64,000 bases of DNA from Sciurus carolinensis (lineage: Eukaryota; Chordata; Mammalia; Rodentia; Sciuridae), in contig NC_062219.1 in the NCBI RefSeq assembly GCF_902686445.1, positions 106,145,160-106,209,159 on the forward strand, written 5' to 3'. Below, piece by piece: positions 47,106-61,002 of this stretch. The notes below the pieces were generated by a model. That model was not told the origin of the DNA and did no database searches. It was given only the letters and a program-made list of their open reading frames with translations. The translations under genes and the position numbers were made by a program. How positions within the stretch are numbered: position 1 is the first letter of the stretch; the number at the start of each line of letters is the position of its first letter.

Positions 47106-50100
47106 GCCATTTGCCTGCCTCTTGCCTGTCTATCGCCTGCATTACACCTATCCATCACCCACCACATGAGGTTCACCTCCCGATCGTCTGACAAGAGTCA
47201 GCAAACTGATCGCCAACTGCCAGTGGAGCACCAGCTGCCTGCTGTTGTCTGGAAGTTCACTGTTACAGTATCTGCAGGTTTGATTACACGTGGCTGCCAC
47301 CATTTTGAGACAACAGCCAGGCCCCGTAGGACCCCTGGTCAGACTGACTGAGCCCCATCTCCAGGATCCCTCAGCCCGACTGATCACTCCCTGCCTCTGG
47401 GGCCCTCACATCGACTGACTGCTCCCTACCGCCAGGACCCCCAGATCAACTGACTGTGCCCTATCACCGGGACCCCAGACCGACTGATTGCACCAGGCCT
47501 CCAGAATCCCGCAACCACACCAAACACACCTAATCTCCAGGACCCCTGCCTAACCAACAGCACCCTGCCTCCAGGACCTGCAGTTGACCACATCCACACC
47601 CTGAGCTGCAGCTCTCCATTTGCCAACACATTTGGAAGCTAGAGTGGCCATCTTGGATAATCCTGGAAGCCGTAGCACCGATCTTTAGGTGAGGCAAATC
47701 CCATCCTGTTGTAGACCTGAAGCTCATTGTCAGGTACCTCTCATGCATCAGGCTACTGAAGACTGGGAGGTTTGAATACTATATGACTGTTATACTGTAG
47801 ATTTTCTTTTTTCTCTTTATTGAAAAAATTTAAGTTTTATTTCTTTACTGTTCTTGCTCTCTTTTCCTTTTGTTTACCTGTTCCCTCAGAGTCTCTTTCT
47901 CCCTTTTTGCATGCTAACATCCAATTTCTTTTGATTACATTCTTACCCTTTCTATTATCTAGAACTTCTGTATATTCTTTTCTTATTCCATTAACAGCTA
48001 CATTCTACATCCCCCTGCATCTTCTTTGTCCTCCATTAGAAATTGCAGACCTTATTGCAAATCTGTTCATATTACTGAAGATAATAGGTGAACTCATTCT
48101 ATTTATTATGACAATATTGTTATTCTCCTCATAAGGGCTATTTGGTCTAGGATTGCATAGTGTCTGAATTGGGCACTGCTAATATTGATCTTCCCTTAAA
48201 GAAAAGGTTCTGGAAACCTATAGGGCCACTATTAGCCTATAGGGTGAAATCTGCAATATCCCAGATCTGCACAGCTAGAGGGGAAGATACATGAACAACA
48301 TGAAAAAACAAGGGAAGAAAATGATCCAAACAAGTCTAGATTCTATATTAATAGAATCCAATGACAGTATGGTAGAAGAAATGTCAGAAAAGGACTTCAG
48401 ATTATACATGATTAAGATGATTCACAAAGCAAAGGATGAGATAAGAGAGCAAATGCGCAAATGCAGGCAATGAATGATAATACCAATAAGCTGAAAGAGC
48501 AAGTGCAGGAAGCAAAAGATCATTTCAACAAAGAGATAGAGATTCAAAAAAAAAACGGAAATCCTTGAAATGAAGGAAACAATAAACCAAATAAAAAACT
48601 CAATGGAAAGCATCACCAAAAGACTAGACCACTTGGAAGACAGAACCTCAGACAATGAAGACAAAATATTTCATCTTAAAAATAAAGTTGCCCAAACAGA
48701 GAAGATAGTAAGAAATCATGAACAGAATCTCCAAGAACTATGGGACATCATGAAAAGACCAAATTTAAGAATTATTGGGATTGAGGAAGGCACAGAGATA
48801 CAAACCAAAGGAATGAACAACCCATCCAATGAAATAATATCAGAAAATTTCCCAAACCTGAAGAATGAAATGGAAAATCAAATACAAGAGGCTTACAGAA
48901 CACCAAATGCACAAAATCACAACAAATCCATACCAAGGCACATTATAATGAAAATGCCTAACATTCAAAATAAAGATAGGATTTTGAAGACCGCAAGAGA
49001 AAAGCATCAGATTACATATAGGGCGAGACCAATACGGATAGCAGCTGACTTCTCAACCCAGACTCTAAAAGCTAGAAGAGCCTAGAACAACATATTTCAA
49101 ACTCTGAAAGAACATGAATGCCAACCAGGAATCCTATACCCAGCAAACCTGCCTTCAGATTTGAAGATGAAATAAAATTCATCCATGATAAACAAAAGTT
49201 AAAAGAATTTACAAATAGAAAGCCTGCACTACAGAATGTTCTCAACAAAATATTACATAAAGAGGAAATAAAAAACAATGTAGGTCAGCAAAGGGAGGAA
49301 CTACCTTAGGGAAAAAACACTCAAAGGAGAAAGCAAGCCAAGTTAAAAAACAAAAATAAGCCCAAATGACTGGGAATACAAATCATATCTCAATAATAAC
49401 CCTGAACGTTAATGGCCTAAACTCATCAATCAAAAGACATAGACTGGCAGATTGGATTAAAAAGAAAGACCCAACAATATGCTGCCTGCAAGAGACTCAT
49501 CTCATAGAAAAAGACACCCACAGACTAAAGGTGAAAGGATGGGAAAAAACCTACCACGCACATGGACTCAGTAAAAAAGCAGGGGTTTCCATCCTTATAT
49601 CAGATAAAGTAGACTTCAAGCCTAAGTTAGTCAGAAGGGATAAAGAAGGACATTTCGTATTGCTAAAGGGAACCATAAATCAGGAAGATATAATGATAGT
49701 AAATTTTATGGCCCAAACAATGATGCATCCCTGTATATCAAACAAATCCTTCCTAATTTCAGGAATCAAATAGACCACAACACAATAATTCTGGGTGACT
49801 TTAATGCATCGCTGTCACCACTAGATAGATCTTCCAAACAAAAACCAAACAAAGAAACCATAGAACTCAATAACACAATCAATAACCTAGACTTAATAGA
49901 CATATATAGAATATTCCTTCCATCAACCAGCAGATTCACTTTCTTCTCAGCAGAACATGGAACCTTCTTGAAAATAGACCATATGTTATACCACAAAGCA
50001 GCCTTTTAGGAAATGCAAAAAAATAGAGATACTACCTTGTGTTCTATCAGGTCATAATGGACTGAGAGTAGAAATTAATGACAAAATAAAAAACAGAAAT

Positions 50101-53100
50101 TACTCCAACACCTGGAGACTAAATAATATGCTATTGAATGAAACATGGATAACAGAAAACATCAGGGAGGAGATAAAAAAAATTTTTAGAGGTCAATGAG
50201 AATGACAATACAACATATTAAAATCTCTGGGACACTATAAAAGTGGTACTAAGAGGAAAATTCATTGCATGGAGAGCATTCCAGAAAAGAACGAAAAGTC
50301 AACCACAAAACTACCTAATATTACAGCTCAAAACACTAGAAAAAGAAGAACAGAATAACAGCAAAAGTAGTAGAAGACAGGAAATAATTAAAATCAGAGC
50401 TGAAATCAATGAAATTGAAACAAAAGAAACAATTCAAAAAATTGAAAAAAAAAACTTGGTTCTTTGAAAAAGTAAACAAAATAGACAAACCCTTAGCCAC
50501 ACTAACAAAGAGAAGGAGAGAGAAAACTCAAATTACTGAACTTCGTGATGAAAAAGGAAATATCACAACAGACACCACTGAGATACATAACATAATGAAA
50601 AGCTACTTTGAAAACCTGTATTCCAACAAAATAGAAACTACTGAAGGCATTGACAAATTTCTAGAGACATATGCTCCTCCAAAACTGAACCAAGAGGACA
50701 TACACAATTTAAACAGATCAATATCAAGCAATGAAATAGAAGAAGCCATTAGAAACCTACCATCCAAGAAAAGTCCAGGACCAGACGAATTCTCAGCCGA
50801 GTTTTACAAGACCTTCAAAGAAGAACTCATTCCAATACTTCTCAAAGTACTCCAGGAAATAGAAAAGGAGGGTAACCTACCAAACTCATTCTGTGAAGCT
50901 AATATCACCCTCATACCCAAACCAGGAAAAGACACATCAAGGAAAGAAAAGTTTAGACCAATATCCGTGATGAATATAGATGCAAAGATCCTTAACAAAA
51001 TATTGGCAAACTGTATCCAAAAACATAAGAAAATCGTGCACCACGATCAAGTGGGGTTCATCCCTGGAATGTAAGGATGGTTTAACATCCTTAAATCAAT
51101 AAACGTAATCCATCATGTCAACAGACTTAAGGATAAGAATCATATGGTTATTTCAATTGACGCAGAAAAAGCGTTCGACAAAATACAACACCCCTTCATG
51201 CTCAAAACACTAGAAAAAATAGGGATAGTAGGAACATACCTGAACATTGTAAAGGCTATTTATGCTAAGCCTATGGCCAACATCATTCTTAATGGAGAAA
51301 AACTGAAAGCATTCCCTTTAAAAACGGGAACAAGACAGGGATGTCCTCTTTCACCACTTCTATTCAACATTGTCCTCGAAACTCTAGTCAGAGCAATTAG
51401 ACAGACTAAGAAATTAAAGGGATACGAATAGGAAAAGAGGAACTTAAGTTGTCACTAATTGCTGATGACATGATTCCATATTTAGAGGATCCAAAAATCT
51501 CCTCCAGAAAACTTCTAGACCTTATCAATGAATTCAGCAAAATAGCAGGCTATAAAATCAACATGCATAAATCTAAAGCATTTTTATATGCAAGTGATGA
51601 AACATTTGAAATGGAGATGAGGAAAACAACTCCATTTGCAATAGCCTCAAAAAAAATAAAATACTTGGGAATCAATCTCACAAAAGAGGTAATAGATCTC
51701 TACAATGAAAACTACAAAACATTGAAGAAAGAAATTGAGGAAGACCTTAGAAGATGGAAAGATCTCCCATGTTCTTGGATAGGCAGAATTAATATTGTCA
51801 AAATGGCCATACTACCAAAAGTGCTATAAAGATTCAATGCAATTCCAATTAAAATTCCAGTGATACACCTTATAGAAATAGAACAAGCAATCATGAAATT
51901 CATCTGGAAGAATAAGAAACCCAGAATAGCTAAAGCAATCCTTAGCAGGAAGAATGAAACAGGGGTATCGCAATACCAGAAATTCAATATACTACAAAGC
52001 AATAGTAATAAAAATGGCAAGGTTTTGGCACCAAAATAGACAGGTAGATCAATGGTACAGAATAGAGGACATGAACACAAACCCAAATAAATACAATTTT
52101 CTCATACTAGACAAAAGTGCCAAAAACATGCAATGGAAAAAAGATAGCCTCTTCAACAAATGGTGCTGGGAAAACTGGAAAACCATATGCAACAGAATGA
52201 AACTAAACCCCTATCTCTCACCCTGCACAAAACTCAACTCAAAATGGATCAAGGACCTTGGAATCAGACCAGAGACCCTGCATCTTATAGAAGAAAAAGG
52301 AAGTCCAAATCTTCAACATGTTGGCTTAGGATCAGACTTCCTTAACAGGACTCCCATAGCACAAGAAATAAAAGCAAGAATCAATAACTGGGATAGATTC
52401 AAACTAAAAAGCTTTCTCTCAGCAAAGGAAACTATCAGCAATTTGAAAAGAGAACCTACAGAGTGGGGGAAAATCTTTGCCACTCATACTTCAGATAGAG
52501 CACTAATTTCCAGAATATACAAAGAACTCAAAAAACTCTACACCAAGAATACAAATAACCCAATCAACAAATGGGCTAAGGAAATGAACAGACACTTCAC
52601 AGAAGATCTACAAGCAATCAACAGATATATGAAAAAATGTTCAACATCTTTAGTAATAAGAGAAATGCAAATCAAAACTACCCTAAGATTCCATCTCACC
52701 CCAATTAGAATGGCGATTATCAAAAATACAAGCAACAATAGGTGTTGGCAAGGATGTGGGGAAAAAGGTACACTGATACATTGCTGGTGGGGTTGTAAAT
52801 TGGTGCAGCCACTCTAGAAAGCAGTATGGAGATTCCTTAGGAAACTTGGAATGGAACCACCATTTGACCCAGCTATCTCACTCCTTGGCCTATACCTAAA
52901 GGACTTAAAAACAGCATGCTACAGAGATACAGCCACATCAATGTTCATAGCTGCTCAAATCACAATAGCCAGATTGTGGAACCAACCTAGATGCCCTTCA
53001 ATTGATGAATGGATAAAGAAACTGTGGTATATATATACAATGGAATATTACTCAGCTATACAGAATAGTAAAATGATGGCATTTGCAGGCAAATGGATGA

Positions 53101-53449
53101 AATTTGAGAATATCATGCTACGTGAGATAAGCCAATCTCAAAAATCCAAAGGACAAATGATCTCGCTGATAAGTGGATGATGACACATAATGGGGGGTGG
53201 AAGGGGGGCAAGAATGGAGGAAGGAAGGACTGTATAGGGAGAAAAGAGGGGTGGGAGGGGGGAGAAGGAAAAAATAACAGAATGAATCAAACACCATTAC
53301 CCTATGTAAATGTATGATTACACAAATGGTATGCCTTTACTTAATGTACAAACAGAAACAAGATGTATCCCATTTGTTTACAATAAAAATAAATTTAAAA
53401 AATAAAATAAAAAATAAAAAATAAAATGCTGAAAGATAAAAAAAATAAA
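47106..53449 (+). mobile_element. L1 copy C: full-length sense L1 with target duplication, decayed ORFs
   Basis: The 12-bp TAAATGCCTGAG at 47094-47105 and 53450-53461 brackets the element, so its length is about 6.34 kb. The 5' UTR is 47106-48290 and its first half consists of degenerate repeats of about 45 bp (47330-47590, ctgcctccagga/gactgact units). ORF1 remnants are at 48291-49310 and ORF2 remnants at 49366-53180. These are broken by several frameshifts and stops (for example near 49773, 51074, 51829 and 52817). LIADD is found at about 51466. The 3' UTR has a short G-rich tract, then a mixed AATAAA-rich tail. Confidence 0.9.
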
Positions 53450-53461
53450 TAAATGCCTGAG

Positions 53462-55421
53462 ACATATACTATGATCTTTAGTGAAGATGATTGAAGACCA
53501 TGAGCCTAAAGAATTGATCACTCCTTCTATATCTCATAGAATTCCTCCTATCAGTTCTGCTATGTGGCATTGTAATTATAATTTTTTTTCATATTGCCTA
53601 TCCAGTATGAACTTTTTAAGAATAGATACTACCTTGTATCCATTTTATTCTCAACACTTTAAATATTTCTAGTCATGGAATAAAAACGTCATTTGTGTTC
53701 ATTAAAAAATATACATTTTATTTCTGTAGAATTTTTAGGTACAAGGCACTATGTTGTAACAGGCAGAAAATAATTGCTACTTTCTTAGGAACTAATTTTT
53801 AAGTTTTAAATGTAACCACTTTAATTAGGTGGCAGGAGCCATTAGGAAATATCTAGGGATGTTACTTTATGCTTTTTTTTAAGATCCCGATTACATACTA
53901 CTGCTGCTCAACATGTGTGTTCCTTCTACCTTAGGAGACAGTAGTTTTACTGGATCTGTTGGCACAAGGCATTCGCTAATCACCTCTTGTCCTTAGGAAC
54001 ATAAAAGATGGGGTAAGGATCTTATCTATACTAGATAATGCCAATTAAATACGATTGCATCTTTGAGGGCAGTAGTCACAGATTTTTGAGGACACTCGTT
54101 GTGGTTGGAGGCGCAGGTATCTTATCCCAATGTGTTTTGGTTATTCTTTCATATTTGTGATCAAAATACTTGACAAGAACAACTTGGAAGAGAAAAAGTT
54201 TATTTGGCTCACAGTGTCAGAGGTTCACCCCATGGTGAGCTGAGTTCATTACTCTGGGCCCAAGGTGAGATGGAAATGATGGTAGAAGGTTCCAGCAGGG
54301 AAAAGCTTTCAGCTCATGAGGGTGAGGAATTAGAGAAAGGAAGAAGAAGGGGGAAAGGAAGGGACCATAAAAAAGATTCACTCTTCCATGGCACAACAGA
54401 GTGAGTCATTTATTTCCTCTAGTCATGCTCCACCTGCCTACAGTTAACATTGAGTTCATTCAAACTAGGTTGGGATGATCAGGTTACAACTCTCACCTTC
54501 TAATCATTTCACCACTGAATATTCCTGCATTAACACAGGAGTTTGGGGGGACACCTCACATCCAAGCTATAATACAACCTGTCAGATAAAATTTACCAGT
54601 GTTCCTTCCACTTTAGACTTATGCTTAAAAATCTTGTTCTTCCCTACAAAACAGCAGAACATGAAAATTTAGGTCATAAAATACCCTTATTTCTTGTCCA
54701 AGCAGTCTTCACAACCCAACTTCATTTTCCCATACCCACACATACAGAAATATATAAACTCCAACATCAGCATCTGAATTAATTCCTTGTCAGTTGCATT
54801 TCCATTAATTAAAAAAAAAGTAATGGACCATTAATCAAATAGCTTCATTACCTCACAGTTGCCTTGAAATTTTGTTTAATATAGCAAATCCACCTTTTAT
54901 GTATTACCATATAATTTATTCACTAATACCTGGAATGCTTTTACTAGGATTTGAAAGGGACACATGCACTTTGGTCCTAAACAGACTTTTTGACCCTGGT
55001 CAAATGAGGAATGCACTGGTCAAGTCTGCAATAAGTGATGCACCCCCACTGTAAACACTTCTAGGCTGCATACTAATTCAATGTGAATGTAATGCTTCCT
55101 AACATTTACCTTGGTTGTTATATCACTCATATCCAGAAACATCACATGAAGACTGCACTTAAAATAAAATGAATATTTGTGATATTTTATATTGTCCTGC
55201 TATGAATTAATTCCTCATTCTTAAAAACTTAGGTGACTACATTTCTATTTAAAAGTCATATCTTTGCCTCAGATTAATTGGCAATGCTAATAACTAATAA
55301 TATCTTGAATCAAATGCTTTCTAAATTGATCTTTGTTCCCTTGAAAGATCAAAAATGGCTCCATGATTATATGTAATTATTAAGTACACCAGAAATGATT
55401 CTACTTTTTTTTCCCCTTCAG
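53462..55421. other. Rest of pseudogene intron 1
   Basis: AT-rich DNA with one MaLR-type LTR (54133-54576). No exon seen until 55422. Confidence 0.5.
54133..54576 (-). mobile_element. MaLR-type LTR, antisense
   Basis: Starts TGTTTTGGTTATTC, contains gtttatttggctcacagtg, and ends cacatccaagctataataca, the inverted order of MaLR LTRs. TG..CA ends present; no target duplication seen. Confidence 0.6.
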
Positions 55422-56800
55422 AATCCAGCATTAGCTGTTTTATCAACCACCCTGACAAAACTCCAAAGGGGGATTCTAGATGAACACAGTGAACCAAGGA
55501 AAGCAGACTTTCCCACAGCCAGCAACCTTCCAAAGATGGTAAGAGGTAGAAAGGTAAGGAAGGTGGCTGAGACATCCTGAGTTATGTAAGAGCAGGCAGC
55601 TGGTAAGTGTACCTCATCGCTTTGTGACTTAGGAGTGCTCCTCTAGTTTGTCATTTCGTTGGAGTTGTGTTGTGTTCAGGTTAGAATTTCTTAATTTCCC
55701 TTTATAATTGTTAAATAACTTGTCAGGTTATGGAGCTATTTCAGGTATGATGACAGAAGTAAAACCAAATCCAAAGGCATCCACTGAAAGGTCACTGTGT
55801 TTTTCAGCTCATTTTTATCTCCCTTTTGATGTAGGATCAAGATAACTCCCTATAGGATCCATGCCATTTAATGTAAATTGTATTCACTTTTTGACCCCTA
55901 CTCAAAAACCACATCTCCCAAAAAGAGGACAAAGAAAAGAAAATGAAAATGAAGACTGTAGCTTACTAGTATTATAAAATTAATCTCAAGACTTACCATA
56001 TTATATCATATTTAGAGTAGGAAAGTTATTAAAAATCTTCAGGTATGCCTGCTGTGCTCATATATAAACCACTATCTAAGAACTTTCAGTTACTCAGGGT
56101 AGATATACTCTCTATATTTCTTTGGAGCAGAAAGTGTCATGTAAAATAAATATTTTTGATTGTGATAAAAACTTGGAAGGTGTCTGTACAGAAATCATGT
56201 AGTGATGTAAATCAAATTATCAATCCAACTATAAATATTATGCTCCTTTGAAGTTCAAATGATAAAGTCTATGCCTTCTTTTCTGTCCTTCTTTTAGGGT
56301 TGGAGAAGAATGGCAATGGAGAATGACCAAAGGAGGGCAAACCCAAGCACATACAAACACAGTGACCCAAAGAACCAAAGAATCTGTAGGTAAATTAATA
56401 AATATTTACAATATTTATTTACGGTCCAGAAAATGGACAATAAAATAATAAGGACCATTTTAGGATGTTATTTTTGGAAACATTGAAAATAAACATTGCT
56501 TCTATTGCTGCATTTTTCAATTTAAATTGCTGTAGATGTAGAGATAATTCTGAGAAGCACCACCTTGTACTCTTGAGTATATTGGATTTTATAAAAATTC
56601 TCACACAGTATATACTTGTACCTCTCAACCAACCCATGAGTGATTCAGGTTATGGAGAACAATGTGAAAAATTGTCAATTTTTCTCAGAAACATTTCAAA
56701 AAGCTCAAATTTAAAATAAAGAATGGATTAATTTGTGACTTTAACTCTAACTCAGGACTTCATGAGTTCCTCAAGACATGAAACTATCATCATAGTGTAT

Positions 56801-56812
56801 TAATGTCAACTT

Positions 56813-56816
<4 letters not shown>
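56801..56816. repeat. Target-site duplication, left copy, of L1 copy D
   Basis: TAATGTCAACTTGTTT here is repeated exactly at 63918-63933. The last Ts merge with the L1 poly(T), so the true length is 13-16 bp. Confidence 0.9.
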
Positions 56817-56857
<41 letters not shown>

Positions 56858-57043
56858 TTTTTATTGTGAACAAATGGGATACATGTTCTTTCACTGTTTG
56901 TACATAGAGTAAAGGCATACCATTTGTGTAATCATACGTTTACATAGGGTGATATTGGTTGATTCATTCTGTTATTTTTTTCCCCTTCCCCCCGCCCCTC
57001 CCATCCCTCTTTTCCCTCTATACAGTCCTTCCTTCCCCCATTC

Positions 57044-57105
57044 TTGCCCCCCTCCCTAACCCTCACTCTAACCCTAAAACTAACCCCTCCCACACCCCAT
57101 TATGT
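57044..57105 (-). other. G-rich, TTAGGG-like tract in L1 copy D 3' UTR
   Basis: On the + strand this reads ccctccctaaccctcactc then taaccctaaaactaacccc. On the L1 sense strand it is a run of G-tracts with TTAGGG and near-TTAGGG units, a likely G-quadruplex. The same block is in the short L1 at 44600-44650, but not in copy C. Confidence 0.8.
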
Positions 57106-57109
57106 ATCA

Positions 57110-60100
57110 TCATCCACTTATCAGCGAGATCATTCTTCCTTTGGTTTTTTGAGATTGGCTTATCTCACTTAGCATGATATTCTCCAATTTCGTCCATTTG
57201 CTTGCAAATGCCATAATTTTATCATTCTTTATGGCTGAGTAATATTCCATTGTATATATATGCCACAGTTTCTTTATCCATTCATCAACTGAAGGGCATC
57301 TAGGTTGGTTCCACAATCTGGCTATGGTGAATTGAGCAGCAATGAACATTGATGTGGCTGTATCTCTGTAGTATGCTGATTTTAAGTCCTTTGGGTATAG
57401 GCCAAGGAGTGGGATAGCTGGGTCAAATGGTAGTTCCATTCCAAGTTTTTTAAGGAATCTCCATACTGCCTTCCAGAGTGGTTGCACTAATTTGCAACCC
57501 CACCAGCAATGTATGAGTGTACCTTTTTCCCCACATCCTCGCCAACACCTGTTGTTGCTTGTGTTCTTGATAATCGCCATTCTGATTGGGGTGAGATGGA
57601 ATCTTAGGGTGGTTTTGATTTGCATTTCTTTTATTACTAGAGATGTTGAACATTTTTCCATATGTTTGTTGATTGTTTGTAGGTCTTCTTCTGTGAAGTG
57701 TCTGTTCATTTCCTTAGACCATTTGTCGATTGGATTATTTGTAGTCTTGGTGTTGAGTTTTTTGAGTTCTTTATAGATTCTGGAGATTAGTGCTCTATCT
57801 GAAGTATGATTGGCAAAGATTTTCTCCCACTCTGTAGGCTCTTTCTTCACATTGCTGATAGTTTCCTTTGCTGAGAGAAAGCTTTTTAGTTTGAATCTAT
57901 CCCAGTTGTTGATTCTTACTTTTATTTCTTGTGCTATGGGAGTCCTGTTGAGAAAGTCTGGTCCTAAGCCGACATGTTGAAGATCTGGACCTACATTTTC
58001 TTCTATAAGATGCAGGGTCTCTGGTCTGATTCCGAGGTCCTTAATCCATTTTGAGTTTAGTTTTGTGCACGGTGAGAGATATGGGTTTATTTTCATTTTG
58101 TTGCATATGGATTTCCAATTCTCCCAGCACCATTTGTTGAAGAGGCTATCTTTTCTCCATTGCATATTTTTGGCCCCTTTGTCTAGTATGAGGAAATTAT
58201 ATTTGTTTGGGTTTGTGTCCGTGTCTTCTATTCTGTACCATTGATCTACCTGTCTATTTTGGTACCAATACCATGCCGTTTTTGTTACTATTGCTTTGTA
58301 GTAAAGTTGAAGTTCAGGTATTGCAATACCCCCTGCTTCATTTTTCCTGCGAAGGATTGCTTTAGCAATTCTGGGTTTCTTATTCTTCCAGATGAATTTC
58401 ATAATTGCTTGCTCTATTTCTGCAAGGTACATCATTGGGATTTTAATTGGAATTGCATTGAATCTGTATAGCACTTTTGGTAGTATGGCCATTTTGACAA
58501 TATTAATTCTGCCTATCCAGGAACATGGGAGATCTTTCCATCTTCTAAGGTGTTCTTTAATTTCTTTCTTTAGTGTTCTGTAGTTCTCATTGTAGAGGTC
58601 TTTCACCTCTTTTGTGAGATTGATTCCCAAGTATTTTATTTTTTTTGAGGCTATTGTGAATGGAGTAGTTTTCCTAACTTCTCTTTCTGAAGATTCATCA
58701 CTTATGTATAAAAATGCATTGGATTTATGAGCATTGATCTTGTATCCTGCTACTTTACTGAATTCACTTATGAGTTCTAAGAGTTTTCTGGTGGAATTTC
58801 CTGGTTCCTCTAAGTATATAATCATATCATCAGCAAATAGGGATAGTTTGAGTTCTTCTTTTCCAATTCGTATCCCTTTAATTTCTTTGGTCTGTCTAAT
58901 TGCTCTGGCTAGAGTTTCAAGGACGATATTGAATAGGAGTGGTGAGAGAGGGCATCCCTGCCTTGTTCCAGATTTTAGGGGGAATGCTTTCAGTTTTTCA
59001 CCATTAAGAATAATATTAGCCATGGGCTTAGCATAGATGGCCTTTACAATGTTAAGGAACGTTCCCACTATCCCTATTTTTTCTAGTGTTTGAGCATGAA
59101 GGGGTGCTGTATTTTATCAAATGCTTTTTCTGCATCTATTGAAATAATCATGTGGTTCTTGACTTTAAGTCTGTTGATATGGTGAATTACATTTATTGAT
59201 TTCCTGATGTTGAACCAACCTTGCATCCCTGGGATGAAACCCACTTGATCATGATGCACTATCTTTTTAATACATTTTTGTATGCGATTTGCTAAAATTT
59301 TGTTGAGAATTTTTGCGTCGATGTTCATTAAGGAAATTGGTCTGAAATTTTCTTTCCTCGATGTGTCTCTGTCTGGTTTAGGTATCAGGGTGATATTGGC
59401 TTCGTAGAATGAGTTTGGGAGGGTTCCCTCCTCTTCTATTTCATGGAATACTTTGAAAAGTATTGGAATGAGCTCTTCTTTAAAGGTTTTGTAGAACTCG
59501 GCTGAGAAACCATCAGGTCCTGGACTTTTCTTTGTTGGTAGGCTTTTGATGACTTCTTCTATTTCATTACTTGAAATTGGTCTATTTAAATTGTGCATGT
59601 CCTCCTCGTTTAGTTTAGGCAATTCATAGGTCTCTAGAAACTTGTTGATATCTTCGAAATTTTCTATTTTGTTGGAATATAGATTTTCAAAATAGCTTCT
59701 AATTATGTTTTGTATTTCAGTCGTGTCTGTTGTGATACTTCCTTGTTCATTCCGAATTTTGGTGATTTGGGTTTTCTCTCGTCTTCTCTTTGTTAGTGTG
59801 GCTAAAGGTTTATCAATTTTGTTTATTTTTTCGAAGAACCAACTATTTATTTTGTCAATTTTTTGTATTGTTTCTTTCGTTTCAATTTCGTTGATTTCAG
59901 CTCTGAGTTTAACTATTTCCTGTCTTCTACTACTTCTGGTGTTGGTCTGTTCTTCTTTTTCTAGGGCTTTGAGCTGTAGTGTTAGTTCATTTATTTTTTG
60001 AGTTTTACTTCTTTTATTAAATGCGCTCCATGAAATAAATCTTCCTCTAAGTACGGCTTTCATAGTGTCCCAGAGATTTTGATACGATGTTTCTTTGTTC

Positions 60101-60951
60101 TCGTTTACCTCTAAGAATTTTTTAATTTCCTTCCTAATATCTTCTGTTATCCATTCCTCATATAATAGCATATTGTTTAATCTCCAGGTGTTGGAGTAAT
60201 TTCTGTTTTTTGCTCTTTCATTTATTTCTAGTTTCAATCCATTATGGTCTGATAAAATACAAGGAAGTGTCTCTATCTTCTTGTATTTGCTAACATTAGC
60301 TTTGTGGCATAATATATGGTCTATTTTAGAGAAGGATCCATGTGCTGCTGAGAAGAAAGTGTATTCACTCTTCGTTGGATGGTATATTCTATAAATGTCT
60401 GTTAAGTCTAAATTATTGATTGTGTTATTGAGATCTAAGGTTTCTTTATTCAATTTTTGTTTGGAAGATCTGTCCAGTGGAGAGAGAGGTGTGTTAAAAT
60501 CACCTAGTATTATTGTATTGTGGTCTATTTGGTTTCTGAGATTGAGAAGGATTTGTTTGACATACATGGGTGAGCCACTGTTTGGGGCATAGATATTTAT
60601 GATTGTTATGTCTTGCTGATTTATGGTTCCCTTAAGCATTATGAAATGTCCTTCTTTATCCCTTCTGATTAACTTTGGCTTGAAGTCCACTTTATCTGAA
60701 ATGAGGATGGATACCCCAGCTTTTTTGCTGGGTCCATGTGCATGGTAAGTTTTTTCCCATCCTTTCACCTTTAGTCTTTGGGTATCTCTTTCTAAGAGAT
60801 GAGTCTCTTGCAGGCAACATATTGTTGGATCTTTCTTTTTTATCCAATCTGCCAGTCTATGTCTTTTGATTGATGAATTCAGGCCGTTAATATTCAGGGT
60901 AATTATTGAGATATGATTTGTATTCCCGGTCATTTGACTCATTTTATTCAT
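57110..60951 (-). pseudogene. L1 ORF2 (endonuclease-reverse transcriptase) with one frameshift
   Basis: Two adjoining open frames, 60951-59083 (622 codons) and 59068-57110 (652 codons), together span a full ORF2 of about 1,280 residues. The likely true start is the internal Met at 60933, aligned with the start used by human ORF2. Seen in order: endonuclease with TLNINGLNS (N20), CLQETH (E49) and [11 protein letters not shown]; then [26 protein letters not shown] and the catalytic FADD (58826-58837) of the reverse transcriptase; and the C-terminal cysteine motif [18 protein letters not shown] (about 57495-57552). The break lies at 59089-59091, where an A run is one base shorter than in copies B and C, producing an immediate stop. 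No other disruption was noticed. Confidence 0.92.
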
Positions 60952-61002
60952 TTATTTGCTTATTTTTGACACGACTTGGTTCCTCTTTATTTGAGAGTTC
61001 CT

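Larger units (their letters stand above)
45841..56385 (+). pseudogene. CRISP-family pseudogene, first three coding exons (continues past window)
   Basis: Coding-exon equivalents: 45841-45914 (ATG 45843; [14 protein letters not shown]), 55422-55538 and 56298-56385, with the same lengths (72 coding, 117 and 88 nt) and phases as the intact CRISP gene, and matching flanking intron text. It is probably dead. The exon 1 donor has changed from GAG|GTATGG to GAC|TTATGG (GT lost at 45915-45916). The conserved NKHNELR has become DEHSEPR, MLKMEW is now LPKMGW, and the exon 3 cysteine (C80 equivalent) is lost, though H84 remains. No stop codon appears in these exons. Intron 1 is expanded by an L1 and an LTR; intron 3 contains a young antisense L1. 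The signal peptide text PSFPA resembles CRISP2/CRISP3, and the place after PGK2 corresponds to human CRISP3. Later exons, if any, lie beyond the window. Confidence 0.8.
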
